Positions 21,712-33,487 of a stretch of DNA of 64,000 nucleotides are shown here, piece after piece. The notes under the pieces were generated by a model. The model was not told where the DNA came from, did not search any database, and saw nothing but the letters and a program-made list of their open reading frames with translations. The position numbers and the translations under genes are program-made. Positions within the stretch are counted from its first letter, which is position 1. Every line of letters starts with the position of its first letter. The stretch comes from Humulus lupulus (lineage: Eukaryota > Streptophyta > Magnoliopsida > Rosales > Cannabaceae): assembly GCF_963169125.1 (NCBI RefSeq), contig NC_084793.1, positions 140,532,297 through 140,596,296 of the forward strand, written 5' to 3'.

Positions 21712-24062
21712 AGATGTGTAGGGTCCTAGAATATTTACTAAACTAGCTAGATAGTAGCAGCAGCAGTAGTAGTTAGTATTAGTTTGTAGTATGTTAGATT
21801 CTATGGATTTTGGTTCAAGTCGAGACTTAGTTGGAAACTCATAGCAATAGTTGTGAATTTTATAAGTTTAACATATAGTTTAAGAATATTAATTATAACA
21901 TAAGGTTTTATTAATATTGCTGGTCCTATGTGTATTATTTATTATAACCTAAGGTTTAGATAGAGCCAATAAGAATATGACACTTGTCATAAGCATGATT
22001 ATTAGGGAATTAGAGTATGTTATTTTATGGTTAGTTAAGAAATTTGTGGATTAGGTTGTTATTTAGATAATTAAATAGATTTTCCCGTAACTTTAGGGTA
22101 CTGTAACTTCTGACCTATTTTTGACCCAGTTATATTATGAATTTTGAAAAATAGTATTCTAGAAAGTTGTAGATAATTGAATTAGCTTTCTAACGGTATA
22201 CATATGGTCTAAATCAGAGTCCTACAACTCAAGTTATATTGATTTTACTACATGTGAGTTTAGAGTTACGAGATTTAGGAAGTTAGAAGTTAGGATTCTA
22301 TTTTTTTTTTTAATTTTTAATTTTTAAAACAAGATTTGACTCCTTAGACTTCTCTCTGAACGATTTGACCGAGTCCTAAGCCTTTGACTGACGAATATTC
22401 AAATATTTTCAATTAAATTCATTATTTTTATTCAAAGCTAAAAAGAAATTTTTTATTCCTAGAACTCTATAAATAGGACTTAGAACAACCCCAAGGGGTG
22501 GCTCAGTGGTAAGGGAGAACTTGAGGGCCTTATCCGCCACAGGTTCGATTCCCCATAGAGTCATTTAACCTTAGGGGGCCACTGGGGCAATCTCCGGCTA
22601 AAGCGATGTGCTGGCGGTCCAATTGAGTGAGTCATCGACCAATCGATGAGGCTTAGGGCTTGCTGGCGTCGCTCAAGTGGTGGTAATACCACTTGGCACC
22701 AGGGCCTCGAGGGATTAGTGGGGGTGGGGCCCCTGATACCCTCGGTGACCAAAAAAAAAATAATAAATAAATAAATAGGACTTAGAACCAAGCCCTTCTC
22801 CTCACTCTTCAGCTGTGATCAAACTTTAACGTGCTAGTACTACTATAGAGTGATAAACACTTGGGTTGGGAAAAAGCTTTGCCATTCTTAAGCTTTATAA
22901 AATACTTGGGAAGTGAGGTTTAGAGTATTTCAGTATTGGAGTTAGACCAATCCATAAGGTGAACTAAGGTACTCCAATTCTTTAAAACTCTTTAGTTTTC
23001 TTTAGTTCCTTTTATTCAGATCCTAACTTTCGTTATTGGTTCTTGATTAGATTCTTGAAACTTAAGTTCTTTCTTGGTAAGTTTCTTCTTGATGGTTTAG
23101 TTCCACATTCATTCTTTATTCTTTTGAAATACTCACCATTTGTATTGTTGGTTTTAGGAGTGTTCCAAATCCTGTCCTTGTTGTCATATCCCGGTGTTGG
23201 TAAGGAAAATATGATAGATTTTATGTGCTTATATGTTATGTTATGTTTATGTTATGTTATGTTAAGATATGTTATGTTATATGTTTATGCTATGATATGT
23301 ATATGTATGATATGTTTTAGTTCTTGGGTATATGTTTTGTTTAGATATCAAGCATATAATTTGTTTAGATAACAAGTCCCAATAGTATATTCCTTGGGCA
23401 TATGATTTGTTTAGATAACAAGCCCCATAAATTTATATGACTTGTTTACATAACTAGCACTGTAGAATTATGGGCATATGATTGCCTAGCTAGCAAGCCC
23501 CAAGCTGTATGATGGCCATTGTAATAGATGTTTTTGTAGCCATATGTTTTATAGTGTATGCTTATGATATATGATATATGTTTTAGATAGTCTTATGTTC
23601 TTTTATAGTATTTGATGTAGTCTTATGCTTATGTTTATGATGTATGTTTTGTTTTTAGTAGATTTTCCTTGCTAGGCATTAGGCTCATTCCTTTATGTTA
23701 GTGTGATGTAGGAAAATGATTATGGAGGCGGAAGGATTCTTGGTAGCATGGCATGTGTGTTGAGGATGAATGAAATGAATGGGCTGCGTGTCGATCGAGG
23801 ATGACGTTTATTTTAGTCTTTTGTAATTCTGCATTCAACATTTTTTGAACTTGTTTTTAAAGCTATGTTTTATGTTTTGTAAATAATGGGACCACATACC
23901 ATATCACATTTTATTTTACATTTTTAATAGAGACATACTATTTCTTATATTTCGGGTTTTCAATAAAGGCATGTTATTTCTTATGTTTGTATCGAAATAG
24001 TAGCTATGTCTAGTAGTTTTAATGGTCCGAGGTCTTAGAAATAGTTGGGTCATTACAAGATG
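21712..24062 (+). mobile_element. Solo LTR, 2341 bp, TSD AGATG, carrying a SINE
   Basis: Starts TGTAGGGTCC at 21717 and ends GGGTCATTACA at 24057, with a perfect 5-bp duplication AGATG on each side. There is no coding domain. A TATA box (TATAAATA, 22468-22475) indicates plus-strand transcription. A TTATG-rich simple repeat lies at 23228-23300. Without the SINE and its duplication it would be about 2.04 kb. Size and TGTA...TACA ends resemble large Ty3-type LTRs; the exact family is unknown. Confidence 0.85.
22469..22788 (+). mobile_element. tRNA-derived SINE with 18-bp target duplication
   Basis: Pol III boxes are intact: box A TGGCTCAGTGG (22499-22509) and box B GGTTCGATTCC (22542-22552), 32 bases apart. 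The tail is a run of A followed by TAATAAATAAATA. ATAAATAGGACTTAGAAC flanks it at 22469-22486 and 22771-22788. The body (about 22487-22770) has a tRNA-like head and an unrelated part rich in GGGGC. The duplicated target is the TATA region of the host LTR. Confidence 0.92.
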
Positions 24063-24339
24063 CCCGTGACTCTTGGAGAAGTGCTTCATCAGGTCTTCAA
24101 GTACTGCACCTTTGTGGTGGTGGACTACTCCTCGGCATAAAATGCCATCTTGGGGCGTCCAGCCTTGGTAGAATTTGGGGCGGTCACTTCAATTCGCCAC
24201 CTGTGCAAGAAGTTCCCCACGGAGGTGGAAATTGGCATAGACTGTGGAGACCAGAAAGAGGCCATGCAGTGCTACAATGTGTCCCTCAAGCAACCATTAA
24301 TGGTGATTGGGGAAGTATCCTCTGAATAGCCTCATCTTG

Positions 24340-26250
24340 AGGAAATTGAGGTACAAGTTGTTCAAACAGAGGAGTCTAATGAGTTTGACCCCAGAGTTCT
24401 AAAGAGAGGGTTGTCGATCCCATGGAGGAGGCCAATCAAGTGATCCTTGACACATCCCTCTCCAACAGGAAAACCAAGTTTGGGAAGAACCTCAAGGCAG
24501 AGGTTCGAGAAGTTTTGGTGAGCTTTCACCGAGATAACCAAGATGTCTTTGCCTGGTATCACTCCCACATGACTGGTAATGACCCAAATATAATATGCTA
24601 TGCCTTAAACATTGACCCCAACATTGCTCAAACTCAACAGAAGCAGAGGACTATCAACCTAACCCTGACACTGGCTTTGAAGGCTGAGGTTGACAAGGTT
24701 CTCGCGAATGGTTTCATCCAAGAAGCTCAGTACCCAAAATGTTTATCTAATCTTGTCCTGGTGCCCAAGCCAAATGGCACCTGGAGGACCTGTATAGATT
24801 TCTCAGACTCAATAAGGCCTGCCCAAAGGTTTTTTTTCCTTTGCTGAAGATAAATCAAATGGTCGACGCCAACTCCTAGTATGAGCTCTTGTCCTTTATG
24901 GACGCGTACTCAAGGTATAACCAGATTTCCATGCATGTTGCAGACCAAGAGCACACCAACTTCCGATTTGATAAGGGAGTGTATTGCTACAATGTGATGC
25001 CCTTCAGGCTCAAGAATGTTAATGCCACCTATTAGAGATTGGCAAACCGTTTGATCATGAACCAGTTGGGTTGGAACATGGAGGTTTACGTGGATGACAT
25101 GCTGGTCAAATCCATGATGGGCTTCGACCATGTGAAAGACCTAGCGGAAGTGTTTTCAGTATTTCGAATGTTCAGGATGAAATTGAATCCCCAAAAATGC
25201 ACTTTTGGAGTTGCCTCCAGGAAGTTCCTGGGATTCATTGTCAACGCCCGAGGAATAGAGGCGAACTCCAAGAGGATCAAAGCTCTGGTCGAGATGCCAT
25301 CCCCCTGCAAGCATAAAGATGTTCAGAGCCTAATCGGGAAGATAGCAGCCAAAAGTCACTTTGTCTCTAAGGAAACTGATAAGTGCATACCATTCTTCAA
25401 CATACTATGAGGAGGTCAGAGGTTCGAATGGATGGAGGAGTGCGAACAGGCATTCCATTAGTTAAAGATGCACATGGATAACCCAACGATCCTCTCAAAG
25501 CTTATAGATGGAGAACCCCTCCTCATCTATATGACTGTCTCGGAAAGTGCCATTAGTGTCACCTTAGTGCGCGAGGAAGGCCGCATCCAACACCTTGTGT
25601 ACTATACAAGAAAGAGACTCCTCAGGGTAGATCCCAAATACCCGCCTATGGAGAAGTTAACCTTTTGCCTAATGGTGGATTCTTGAAAGTTAAGGCCCTA
25701 TTTCCAAACGCATCCCATCAAGGTCCTCACTAACAATCCCTTGCGGCAATTCCTACAGAAGTCGGAATCATCCGGGAGATTCCTTAAATGGGCGGACAAA
25801 CTAAGTCAGTTCGACATAACGTATAACCTAAGGACTGCCATCAAGTGAGAAGCACTGACATATTTCATCATCGAGTGCACGGGAAACTATGAGACATTTG
25901 GGGATGCCCCAGTTGTCAGAACTACATGTAAGTTGCACGTAGACGGGTCTTCCAATGAAAATGGAGCCGGAGCGAGCCTGATCTTGGTATCTCTTGAAGC
26001 ACACAGACTTGAAAATGCCATGAGGTTTAGATTCAATGCCTTCAACAACGAGGCTAAATACGAAGCACTTATTGCTGAGCTCAGAGTAGCTTTGGAGCTT
26101 AAGGCCAAGGGCCTCGAAATATTTAGCGACTCGCAGCTCGTAGTCGATTAGGTACTCGGAGAGTACTAGGCTCGGGGGACAAAGATGGCTGCTTATCTGG
26201 AAAAAACATATGAAATGCTACACAATTTCAAGAAATTTACCATATGACAA
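24340..26250 (+). pseudogene. Tat-1 reverse transcriptase and RNase H
   Basis: RT: VPKPNGTWRTCIDF (about 24760-24800), MDAYSRYNQI, MPFRLKN, then the polymerase motif YVDD at 25087-25098 followed by MLVKS, and the thumb region NPQKCTFGVASRKFLGFIV. The connection carries FFNIL...FEWMEECEQAF and VYYTRKRLL. RNase H from about 25930: VDGSSNENGAG, NNEAKYEALIAEL and SDSQLVVD, which hold its Asp/Glu residues. Many frame changes and TAG stops occur. It parallels the Tat-2 domains at 48326-50230. Confidence 0.9.
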
Positions 26251-27562
26251 GTGCCACGGGAACATAATTCTAATGTTGACACCCTGGCCAAGCTTGCTAC
26301 CACCAAGGACGTTGAGTTAATCAACGTAGTCCCCATTGACTACTTGGCCGCTATGAGCATCTCACCTTGTCTCTGGGGAGTTACCGCAGGACAAAAAAGC
26401 CGCTTGGAAGCTTATTTATCAGGCTCCTCGGTATGTGATCATGGACAATAAGCTATAGAAGAAAAGATATCCATTTCCTTACTCCAATGTGTGTCCAAGG
26501 AGGAAGCCATCTTATACTCCGGGAAGTGCATGAAGGCTTTTGTGGGGATCACGCTGGGGGGCAGAGCCTCGCCAAGAAAATCTTAAGACAAGGATACTTC
26601 TGGCCCACTATGAATAGTGATGCGATGGATTACCTGAAAATTGTGATAAGTGCCAACGCTTCGCCAATATAGCCCGAGCTCCTCCAAATGATCTCACTTA
26701 GATGACAAGTCCTTGGCTCTTCCCAGTCTAGGTCATTGACCTTATCGGGTCCTTACCCATGGGAAAATGGGGAGTGAAATATGCAATTTTTCCGGTTGAC
26801 TAATTCACAAAGTGGGTTGAGGTCAAACCTCTGGCTACCATCACATCCAAGAAGGTGCTGGAGTTCATCATCAAGAAATTTTTTTTCGCTACAGGCTCCC
26901 GAGGAAGATGGTCTCTGACAATGGCGTACACTGAGTTGTTCACGGATTTTTGTCAAAGGCATGGAGTTGTAAAGAGCTTCTCCTCCATAGATTACCAACA
27001 GGAATTTGGGCAGGTGGAAGCAATCAACAAGATGCTTAAATCCACCTTGAAGAAAAGGATGGAACATGTGAAATGTGCATGGCATGAGGAGCTGCCTAGG
27101 CATTGTGGAGTTATCGAACCATTGCAAGGACCTCCACCGGTCACTCATCATTCTCCATGGCCTATGGGAACGAAGCCATGCTCCCAGTTGAAGGACCAAT
27201 ATCCACGCACCGACATGATATGTATGATCCACCACAAATCACACTTTACTTGAGAGTCTCTGGACCTCACGGAGGAGCACCGTGAAGTTTTTTAGCTTCG
27301 AGTGGCGTCCTACCATAAAAAATTTTCCAGATAATTTAACTCTAAAGTGAAGGAAAGAAAATTTTGAGTCGGAGATTTGGTGTTGCAAAGTGTCTTCTTA
27401 GCCACCTGAGATCCTGGTGCTAGAGTGCTAGGCCCTAACTAGGAAGGTCCATACCATGTTGAGAGCATTGTTTTTCCATGGACATACAAACTGGTCCGAA
27501 TGAGTGGTGAATTAGTACCCCACGTCAGGAATGCTAAGCATCTTCGCTAGTATGACAAGTGA
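26251..27562 (+). pseudogene. Tat-1 integrase
   Basis: Inserts element DNA into the chromosome when intact. Visible: zinc-binding start EVHEGFCGDHAGG ... ILRQGYFWPTM (26510-26620), core pieces FIKKFFFATG and HGVVKSFSS, YQQEFGQVEAINKML around the catalytic Glu, and the C-terminal GDLVLQSVF ... LGPN.EGPYHVE (27370-27480) ending near HVRNAKHLR. Catalytic positions are interrupted by stops and indels. There is no chromodomain, as expected for Tat. Confidence 0.85.
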
Positions 27563-28986
27563 TATGAGCGGGGTATTTTTGTTAAATTTTATAATCATTT
27601 TGTAGTCTCCGAGCAAAATTAATGGAAATTGTGTAGACAAGACATGGTTGAAAATATAAAATAATCTACTTATATTTGTTAGTTTTTTTTTTATTCTAAT
27701 TTTACTATTTGTAGAGCACCCCCTCGCTGCCTTGGACCAGTGAACACAGACTAGTCTCCAATTACTTGGGGGGCATGGGGTTAGGGCACCCTCATAGAGT
27801 ATAGTGTCTCACGGAGGATGACCTAGGAAACTAAGCTTGTCATGAGTGTAGTAGGCCTAGTGTTAATACCCAAAGAATAGAAAATCTAGGGAACTTAACA
27901 GTCTAGGGATGTCCATGACCTAGGAAACTAAGCTTGTCGAGAGTAGAATAGGCCTAGTGTCCCAGGACTTTGAAGACTAAGAATCCTAGTAGCGTGAGAG
28001 TGGACTAGGCTACCTCCCTAGGACATTGAGCCCGAGGAGCTATGACAAAGTTCCTAGATCTCAAGATGCGAACGAAAATCTGAGTCATCCATACTCGAGC
28101 TCAAAGCCTCAAGTTACCAAAACTTGAGCACCGTAAGGTTAGTCCTAACATTGGGAATCAATTACCTAGGATGCTAAGCTAAGACCCCAAAGTTGAGACC
28201 TTGGAAAAGTCCCAGCGTCGATAAACTCCAAGTAATGCAAGGATAGACCTAAGGTATTCTCTCGAGGACAGGGTGCGCCTGAGGAATGAAAACCAGATCC
28301 CAATCCTCGAGATGTGAATGGAATCCTAAGTCATTTGTACTCGGGCACAACCCCAAAACAATTACCCCATCGATGAGAAATCCAAGGAACACGAGTGCTA
28401 ACTTAAGGTTACCTCTCGAGGACATCGATTCTGAGGAGTAATAACCACGTCCCTAAAGCTCGAGGTGTGAATAGAAATCTAAGGTGAGAAAACTAGAACA
28501 TCACGAAGCCTAGACTAAGTGTGAAAAACTTGGTTTCATGCTCTGGAGACTTAGAGGCTGGGAACAATGAGTTCACAACTTCCACATGAGAAAGGCCTGA
28601 GTTAATGTACTCAGGGGCAAGACGAAAAGCCCAAAATAACATCCCTAGGACAGTGCACCTGGGAAGCAATTATCTTAGTGCATTTGACCTCCTAGAGCCT
28701 GATTCATTAGGACTTGAGGATACAAAATGGCATTAAAGTTACTCCCAAGAACAACAATCCTAAGAAGCAACACTAAATGCCCAAAGTGTCGGTACTAAGA
28801 TAAAAACCTTAAAACCCTATAGTGCAATAGACCTCCTAAAGCCCGATTTGTTGGGACTCGAGAGCATAGGATTGTCAAGTGTTCCACTTGACACAACATT
28901 AAATTAAATCCCAAGAACTATGAGCCAGGGGGAAAGCACTAAATGCCCAAAGCATCTCAATAATAAGAGAACGATCTGATACCATT

Positions 28987-29355
28987 TGTAACACCCCACG
29001 TTACTATGGTTGCTTCCTGGAATGATGGACTGGCTCTGCAAACCAACACGAGTCTTTCTAGCGTGCTTTGTCCTCACTCGCAGGCTTCCTGGGAAAAATT
29101 CCTAGGAGGTCACCCATTATGATACTACTCCAGGTCAAGTACACTTAACTTTGGAGTTCTCAAGTGATGGGCTACCGAAAAGAAGATGCATCTTGTTGGC
29201 GAGTACCCATCAATCCATTTAAGCCATCTTAAAATATGTAGTTCCATACTTACACAGTCTTAGAATTATCACACTTGACCTTCCCAGGCGATGTGGGATA
29301 GCACAACTTTTACCCGATCTTTCCCCCTACAGATCACAAGATTCTGACTGTGACA
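28987..29355 (-). mobile_element. Cassandra-type TRIM LTR (solo)
   Basis: On the minus strand it starts TGTCACAGTC and ends GGGGTGTTACA. It includes text typical of Cassandra (CACATCGCCTGGGAAGG; GAGTGAGGACAAAGCACGCT) and a 5S rRNA-derived core. Cassandra elements are tiny non-autonomous retrotransposons with a Pol III 5S promoter in their LTRs. Only one LTR is present. The 5-bp flanks (CCATT and ATAGG) do not match, so the target duplication has decayed or the copy is rearranged. Confidence 0.88.
29105..29175 (-). promoter_or_regulatory. 5S rRNA-derived internal promoter region of Cassandra
   Basis: The minus strand reads GAACTCCAAAGTTAAGTGTAC, then TTGACCTGGAGTAGTATCATAATGGGTGACCTCC in pieces, matching the 3' half of plant 5S rRNA. 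The C-box area keeps GGGTGACC. It is not a 5S gene: the 5' third and the 3' end are replaced by LTR sequence. Confidence 0.8.
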
Positions 29356-29779
29356 ATAGGACTGCATTAAGTGTTCTCACTTGACCCTGCACTTAAAGTT
29401 ACTACCAAGGACTACGAGCTTGGGCGACAACACTAAGTACCAAAAATTGTCTAAATACAAACAGAACTTGATAAAGACTCGAGCTACCAAGACTCAAGCA
29501 CAAGACCTAAGTCTCTAAGACTTAAGGCCCATAAGTTGTAGACGGGTTGATGTTTCGAACTCTCGTGGCATTATGTTACATTAAAACCCAACCAAATTAG
29601 TAGGTCCAAATTGCATAATTAATAAATATTAACATGTTAGTAAAGAAGCCATAATGGCAAGAAAAGTAGTGCAAGTTGCATAGAAGTTAAAGAGTATATA
29701 CAATTGTGCTCGGGGGCTCAAGCATTAAATTGTTTATACCTCAATAAACAAAAGGCGTGCATGCCTACTTAATAAAAAA

Positions 29780-32700
29780 AATCGCTTCGAACCCTCACCC
29801 AGAGGAACTTCTGCTACCACCTCAATGATGGGGTTCCCTTTGGGTGCCCGACCAGCCGTCGAAGTTTCCTTTTCCTGAGCTGCCTAACCCTCCTCATCCA
29901 GAAGACGCTCCTTGAGCATCATCCACATGTTTGGCTCCTTTGTGAATGAGAAATCCATGTCCCTGTTGCTCTACCACGCCATAAATAGGTGTTATTTTCC
30001 ATCACACCCAGATCCCTCTCCAACTCCTCTGCTCGGAGGTGGGGGTTTTAATTCTCCCGTACGAGTCTCTCAGGGCATGAAGAAACTTGCGCGACTTCCT
30101 CCTTGGTCTTGGTTGCCTCATCCTGGACTCTGGCTAGCTCTGCGCCACGAGCTAAAGACTCCTCATGGCTGAAGCGGAGCTCCTCGTGAACAGCAGTCAC
30201 GTTCGCCGACAGCTTATCATTCGCATCCTCCACTGTCAGCGTTCGGCCAACAACATCCTCTAGTAGCATCGAGGAAGTGTCTTTGAGCGCTAATAGTATA
30301 GACTACTCCATGGCCAACTGGGTCTCTAGCTCTAAGGAGTGAGCCTTAACGTTCTCCATTTCCTTCTGGAGTCGAGAGTGCTCCACCAGCGAGACTGTAG
30401 TCTCCTTGAGTTGTGCCAGCTCTTCTCGAAGTTCCTTCTTCTAGAAGGACCTCATAGTTACGATGTCCTCGAGTCATTGGTTGAAGGTTGCAGTCTACAC
30501 CAAAAAAATAGAATTGTTAGCTTGATGAAGAACTTAGATAAAAAATGGAAAAATGAGAGGAGTTAAAAAAAAGATTTGACTTACCCTCAGGGAGATGTCG
30601 AGACTAGCAACTATCAGCGAGATCTCGTTTTCGCTGCCACAGAGACCCCGCCAATCCTTGGAGCAACACTACGACAAGCCTTTCTCCAACTCTCCGCACC
30701 AGGGTGTCTATTTTAGAGGGTCCCGAGATCCTCTGGCGCTTCTGCCTGACCAAGTTGGGCAGCACCATGCTTTCTGTACAAAGATAAAAATCTGGTTAGT
30801 CCTCATAAGGAAAAGAAAGGAAATAGTATTTGAAAAAGCAAAAAACATGTATGCAAGACTTAAAAGAAGCCTCCTCAGGGAGCCCCACCACAATAAGCCT
30901 CCTTTGGTTGAAGAATGAAGTGGGCAAACTCACAGATGATTTGACCCATCTCTTGTGTCATGTTTGTGTCATATTGATAAAACCATATCGCGTGCATGGA
31001 CGTCACCTCATCCAGAGGCACGAACCCTTGGGGGTGTTTCCTCCACTTCGGGTGGTGGAAAAATACGTTGATAAGGTCTTGATAGTCCTGGTACTCCTCA
31101 TTAGTCCAAGGATGCCCCAAGATTTGCCTACCCTCAAGGAGTGATGGCAAGAATAAGGAGTGATCAGGACTAGTTCCCCCCCCCCCCCCCTACATGATAG
31201 GCGTAGTGAACTACTATTGGAGATTTACCTTGAGGCATGGAGGATGTCTCGATCCCACCCTTGAGCTTTGCCTCAAGCTCCTCATCTTCACTCGCCTCTG
31301 TGGTGGCTTTGATTGCAAGTACATTCTTCGTGTGCTCCTCGCGAATAACTTGAGTGTACTCGTAGTGGGCCTTCACCACCACGTACTTCGCGTGGACCCT
31401 CGCTATGTGAAGCGATATCTTTGATACACGAAAGCTGGTGAGGACCATGGGGCTTATCCTTTGCCTATACCAAAGTAGCCCATACTGCTATAGATGAGCC
31501 TCTGTGACGAGGAAGGTGAGACTCATCTCTTCGTCTAGGAGGGCGCTCATTTTCTTGAAACAAGTCAACAAAAGGTGTGCGGCGGAAGGGACCTTAAAAT
31601 AAACAATTATGACCCTAAGGACCAACTATGAGTTGAGGACTAATAAATGAATTAACTTGAGGAGTAACACTTACCAACCCTGGCGAAATCCAGGAGAAGA
31701 GTCAGGTAGGTCTGTGTGGGAAGCCACTTGCCAAGAAGAAGTGTTCCTTTTAGTCCTTCACGTGGCTCTCATTACCACATAAAGCCTTGTACTTCATTCC
31801 CGGGTACATATGCTTCAGCAGAGTATAATACCTCTCCCAATCATTCCTTCTTTAGGCATTATCAAAAGCTGTAGATATATAATATCTCAACTGGAGAAAT
31901 ATCAGGACAGTTCTACCTCTTGTACAAAACAAATAGCCTGGCTAGCACTCGATATCCATTCAGGGATAGTTGGAATTGACCTATGTCGACAAACTTCAAA
32001 AAGTCGACAAAGTACTGGTGTAGTGGCAAGGTTGCACTAACTTGGAGATGAGATGCACTCCAGGCCCTGAGGTCGTGGACACTATCTCGTTCTCTTGAGA
32101 TAAGCACACCCACATGTTACGAGCATCCACCCCATAGTGGAGTAAAATCCTCTCTTGAGCTCCTTGGTGTCTTAGATTTCTGGGGATCGTCTCTACCTCG
32201 AGTCCCTCAGCGGTGTAGGTTTTGTCTTTTGTCAAGGAACCCATGTTTGCTTCTTCCTCCGAGAGGCCAAGTCGGAGGGACTTCTCCACTGTCGGGGCAT
32301 GGTCTTCCCTTACCACGAGAGCTTGACTACTCTCCACAACTTGCTTTACCTTCCCGAGAAGTCTTCCTGCTTCCCAACCGATCTCTATTATCTCGGAGTT
32401 GAATATGTAGAATTTGTGTTGGTGTAGTTGTCGAAGCTCCTTGGACATCTGAAACAAGAAACCAAGCATGTAGTGCCATGGCTCAAAAAATTATAGGCCA
32501 AAACGAGAACCCATAAGACTACTGCTCAGGGAGTGGAGAAGGAAGAAAATTTCTAAGGGAATGGAGTGTGCTTAGGGCCAAAGGATGGTCACCGGAGAAC
32601 ACTACAGAAAATTATGAACATCGAGGAATTTGGGAATTTTCCAAATTCCGGTCGAATGCCCATAAATGCGAAAAGTCGAATAAAGAGCACAATGGGCCAT

Positions 32701-33092
32701 TTTGACATTTTTTAACTTCAAAATGTACCTAGAATGGTTTAAAAGAGGTCAAAATGACTTCTAAAGTGTCAGAAATTCAAAATCCTAGGCATACACCTAA
32801 AACCTCAACAGAATTCAATAATAAACTCAAATCCAAAAAAGAACGGAGAAGTGAAGACTTACTCAAGGTGAAGCGCTTGTATGTGCTGAAGTGAGCCTGA
32901 ACTTTTAAAAATTGTATGTCGTCTGACCAGAAGTAGGATAATTCTTGCAAACCATCCAGAACGTCGAGAACTCGGAGAGTGGGTGAGATTGGGGAAGCTA
33001 GAAAGTGAAAAAGAAGACAGAGTTTGAAGGTTTTGAGATTTTTAATTTTGAATGCTAAAGTGATTTCTGAGAGGCAGTTCTCGAGTTTTATA
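29780..33092 (-). pseudogene. Tat-1 antisense ORF region (PF04195-like), decayed
   Basis: Lies between integrase and 3' LTR, on the strand opposite gag-pol, as in Tat-2. A TATA box TATAAAA (33092-33086, minus) precedes it. Pieces matching Tat-2 in order: a first-exon-like part near 33000-32870; a second part (31996-32469) with RNLRHQGAQERILLHYGVDARNMWVC; FVDFLKFVDIGQFQLSLNGYRVLARLFVL (31913-32010), the hallmark of the 'putative gypsy type transposon' domain; and a coiled-coil end (30048-30269, HEELRFSHEESLARGAELARV). Stops and frame changes are frequent. The role of such antisense ORFs is unknown. Confidence 0.75.
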
Positions 33093-33231
33093 CTCAAAGA
33101 GCTTAGGGTGGAAGCAGCTCCACCACAACGGTTGATTACCTATGACATAAGCACTTGAGAGTAATCCAACGGTCAGGATCCAAAGGGCGTGGATCGTGAT
33201 CATTATCATGCAAAAAGGGCACCTTGGGTAC

Positions 33232-33403
33232 TGTAGGATTTAGTGAATAATACTTCTAATATGATTTTATTGATGAGTAGAAAGGCCTATATATAGGCTG
33301 AAAAGAAAGATCTAGACAAAAATACAACCTAAACTTGGTTGTCAATTACAACCTAAAGTTAGCTGTACACATTACTCTAGGTATTTACAATGATATTTCT
33401 ACA
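33232..33403 (-). repeat. Copia 3' LTR
   Basis: 172 bp, TG...CA ends, with a CCTATATATAGG box at 33280-33291. Read on the minus strand it follows the purine tract. Confidence 0.93.
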
Positions 33404-33487
33404 CTCCCCCTCAAGCTGAGTTGTATATGTTATACAAACCCAGCTTGCAATTAAATTCTTCAAAACTTGTTTTTGGTAGGGCCTTTG

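Larger units (their letters stand above)
21398..24310 (+). pseudogene. Tat-1 protease, split by a solo LTR
   Basis: Aspartic protease that would process the polyprotein. The first half (21398-21711) contains the catalytic motif VDNGSS after HISNKMVPQIM. A 2341-bp LTR then interrupts it at the AGATG target (21712-21716, 24058-24062). The second half resumes at 24063 with QVFKYCTFVVVDY and LGRPALVEFGAVTSIRHLCKKFPT. The D-N-G active site is usual for this lineage. Stops in the second half make it non-functional even without the insertion. Confidence 0.85.
27690..29800 (+). repeat. Tat-1 3' region: highly diverged tandem repeats
   Basis: Related units recur in order: CTAGGAAACTAAGCTTGTC (27822, 27915), then (T)CGAGGACA...CTGAGGAG...ACTCGGG blocks near 28016, 28258 and 28412, and CCCAAGAAC...AACACTAAATGCCCAAAG blocks near 28735, 28912 and 29390. 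This is the same position as the tandem array of Tat-2 but the sequence is different and far more diverged. A Cassandra LTR interrupts it at 28987-29355. Confidence 0.65.

Noticed and set aside
22487..22560. tRNA gene
   Set aside because: Box A and box B are present but no cloverleaf acceptor stem closes; the A-rich tail and 18-bp target duplication identify a SINE.
29105..29175. 5S rRNA gene
   Set aside because: Only the central and 3' part of 5S is present, flanked by Cassandra LTR sequence with TG...CA ends.
31178..31190. Run of C (31178-31190) and run of G (39583-39596) as possible regulatory tracts
   Set aside because: Simple homopolymers in decayed sequence, prone to sequencing and assembly length error; no supporting context.
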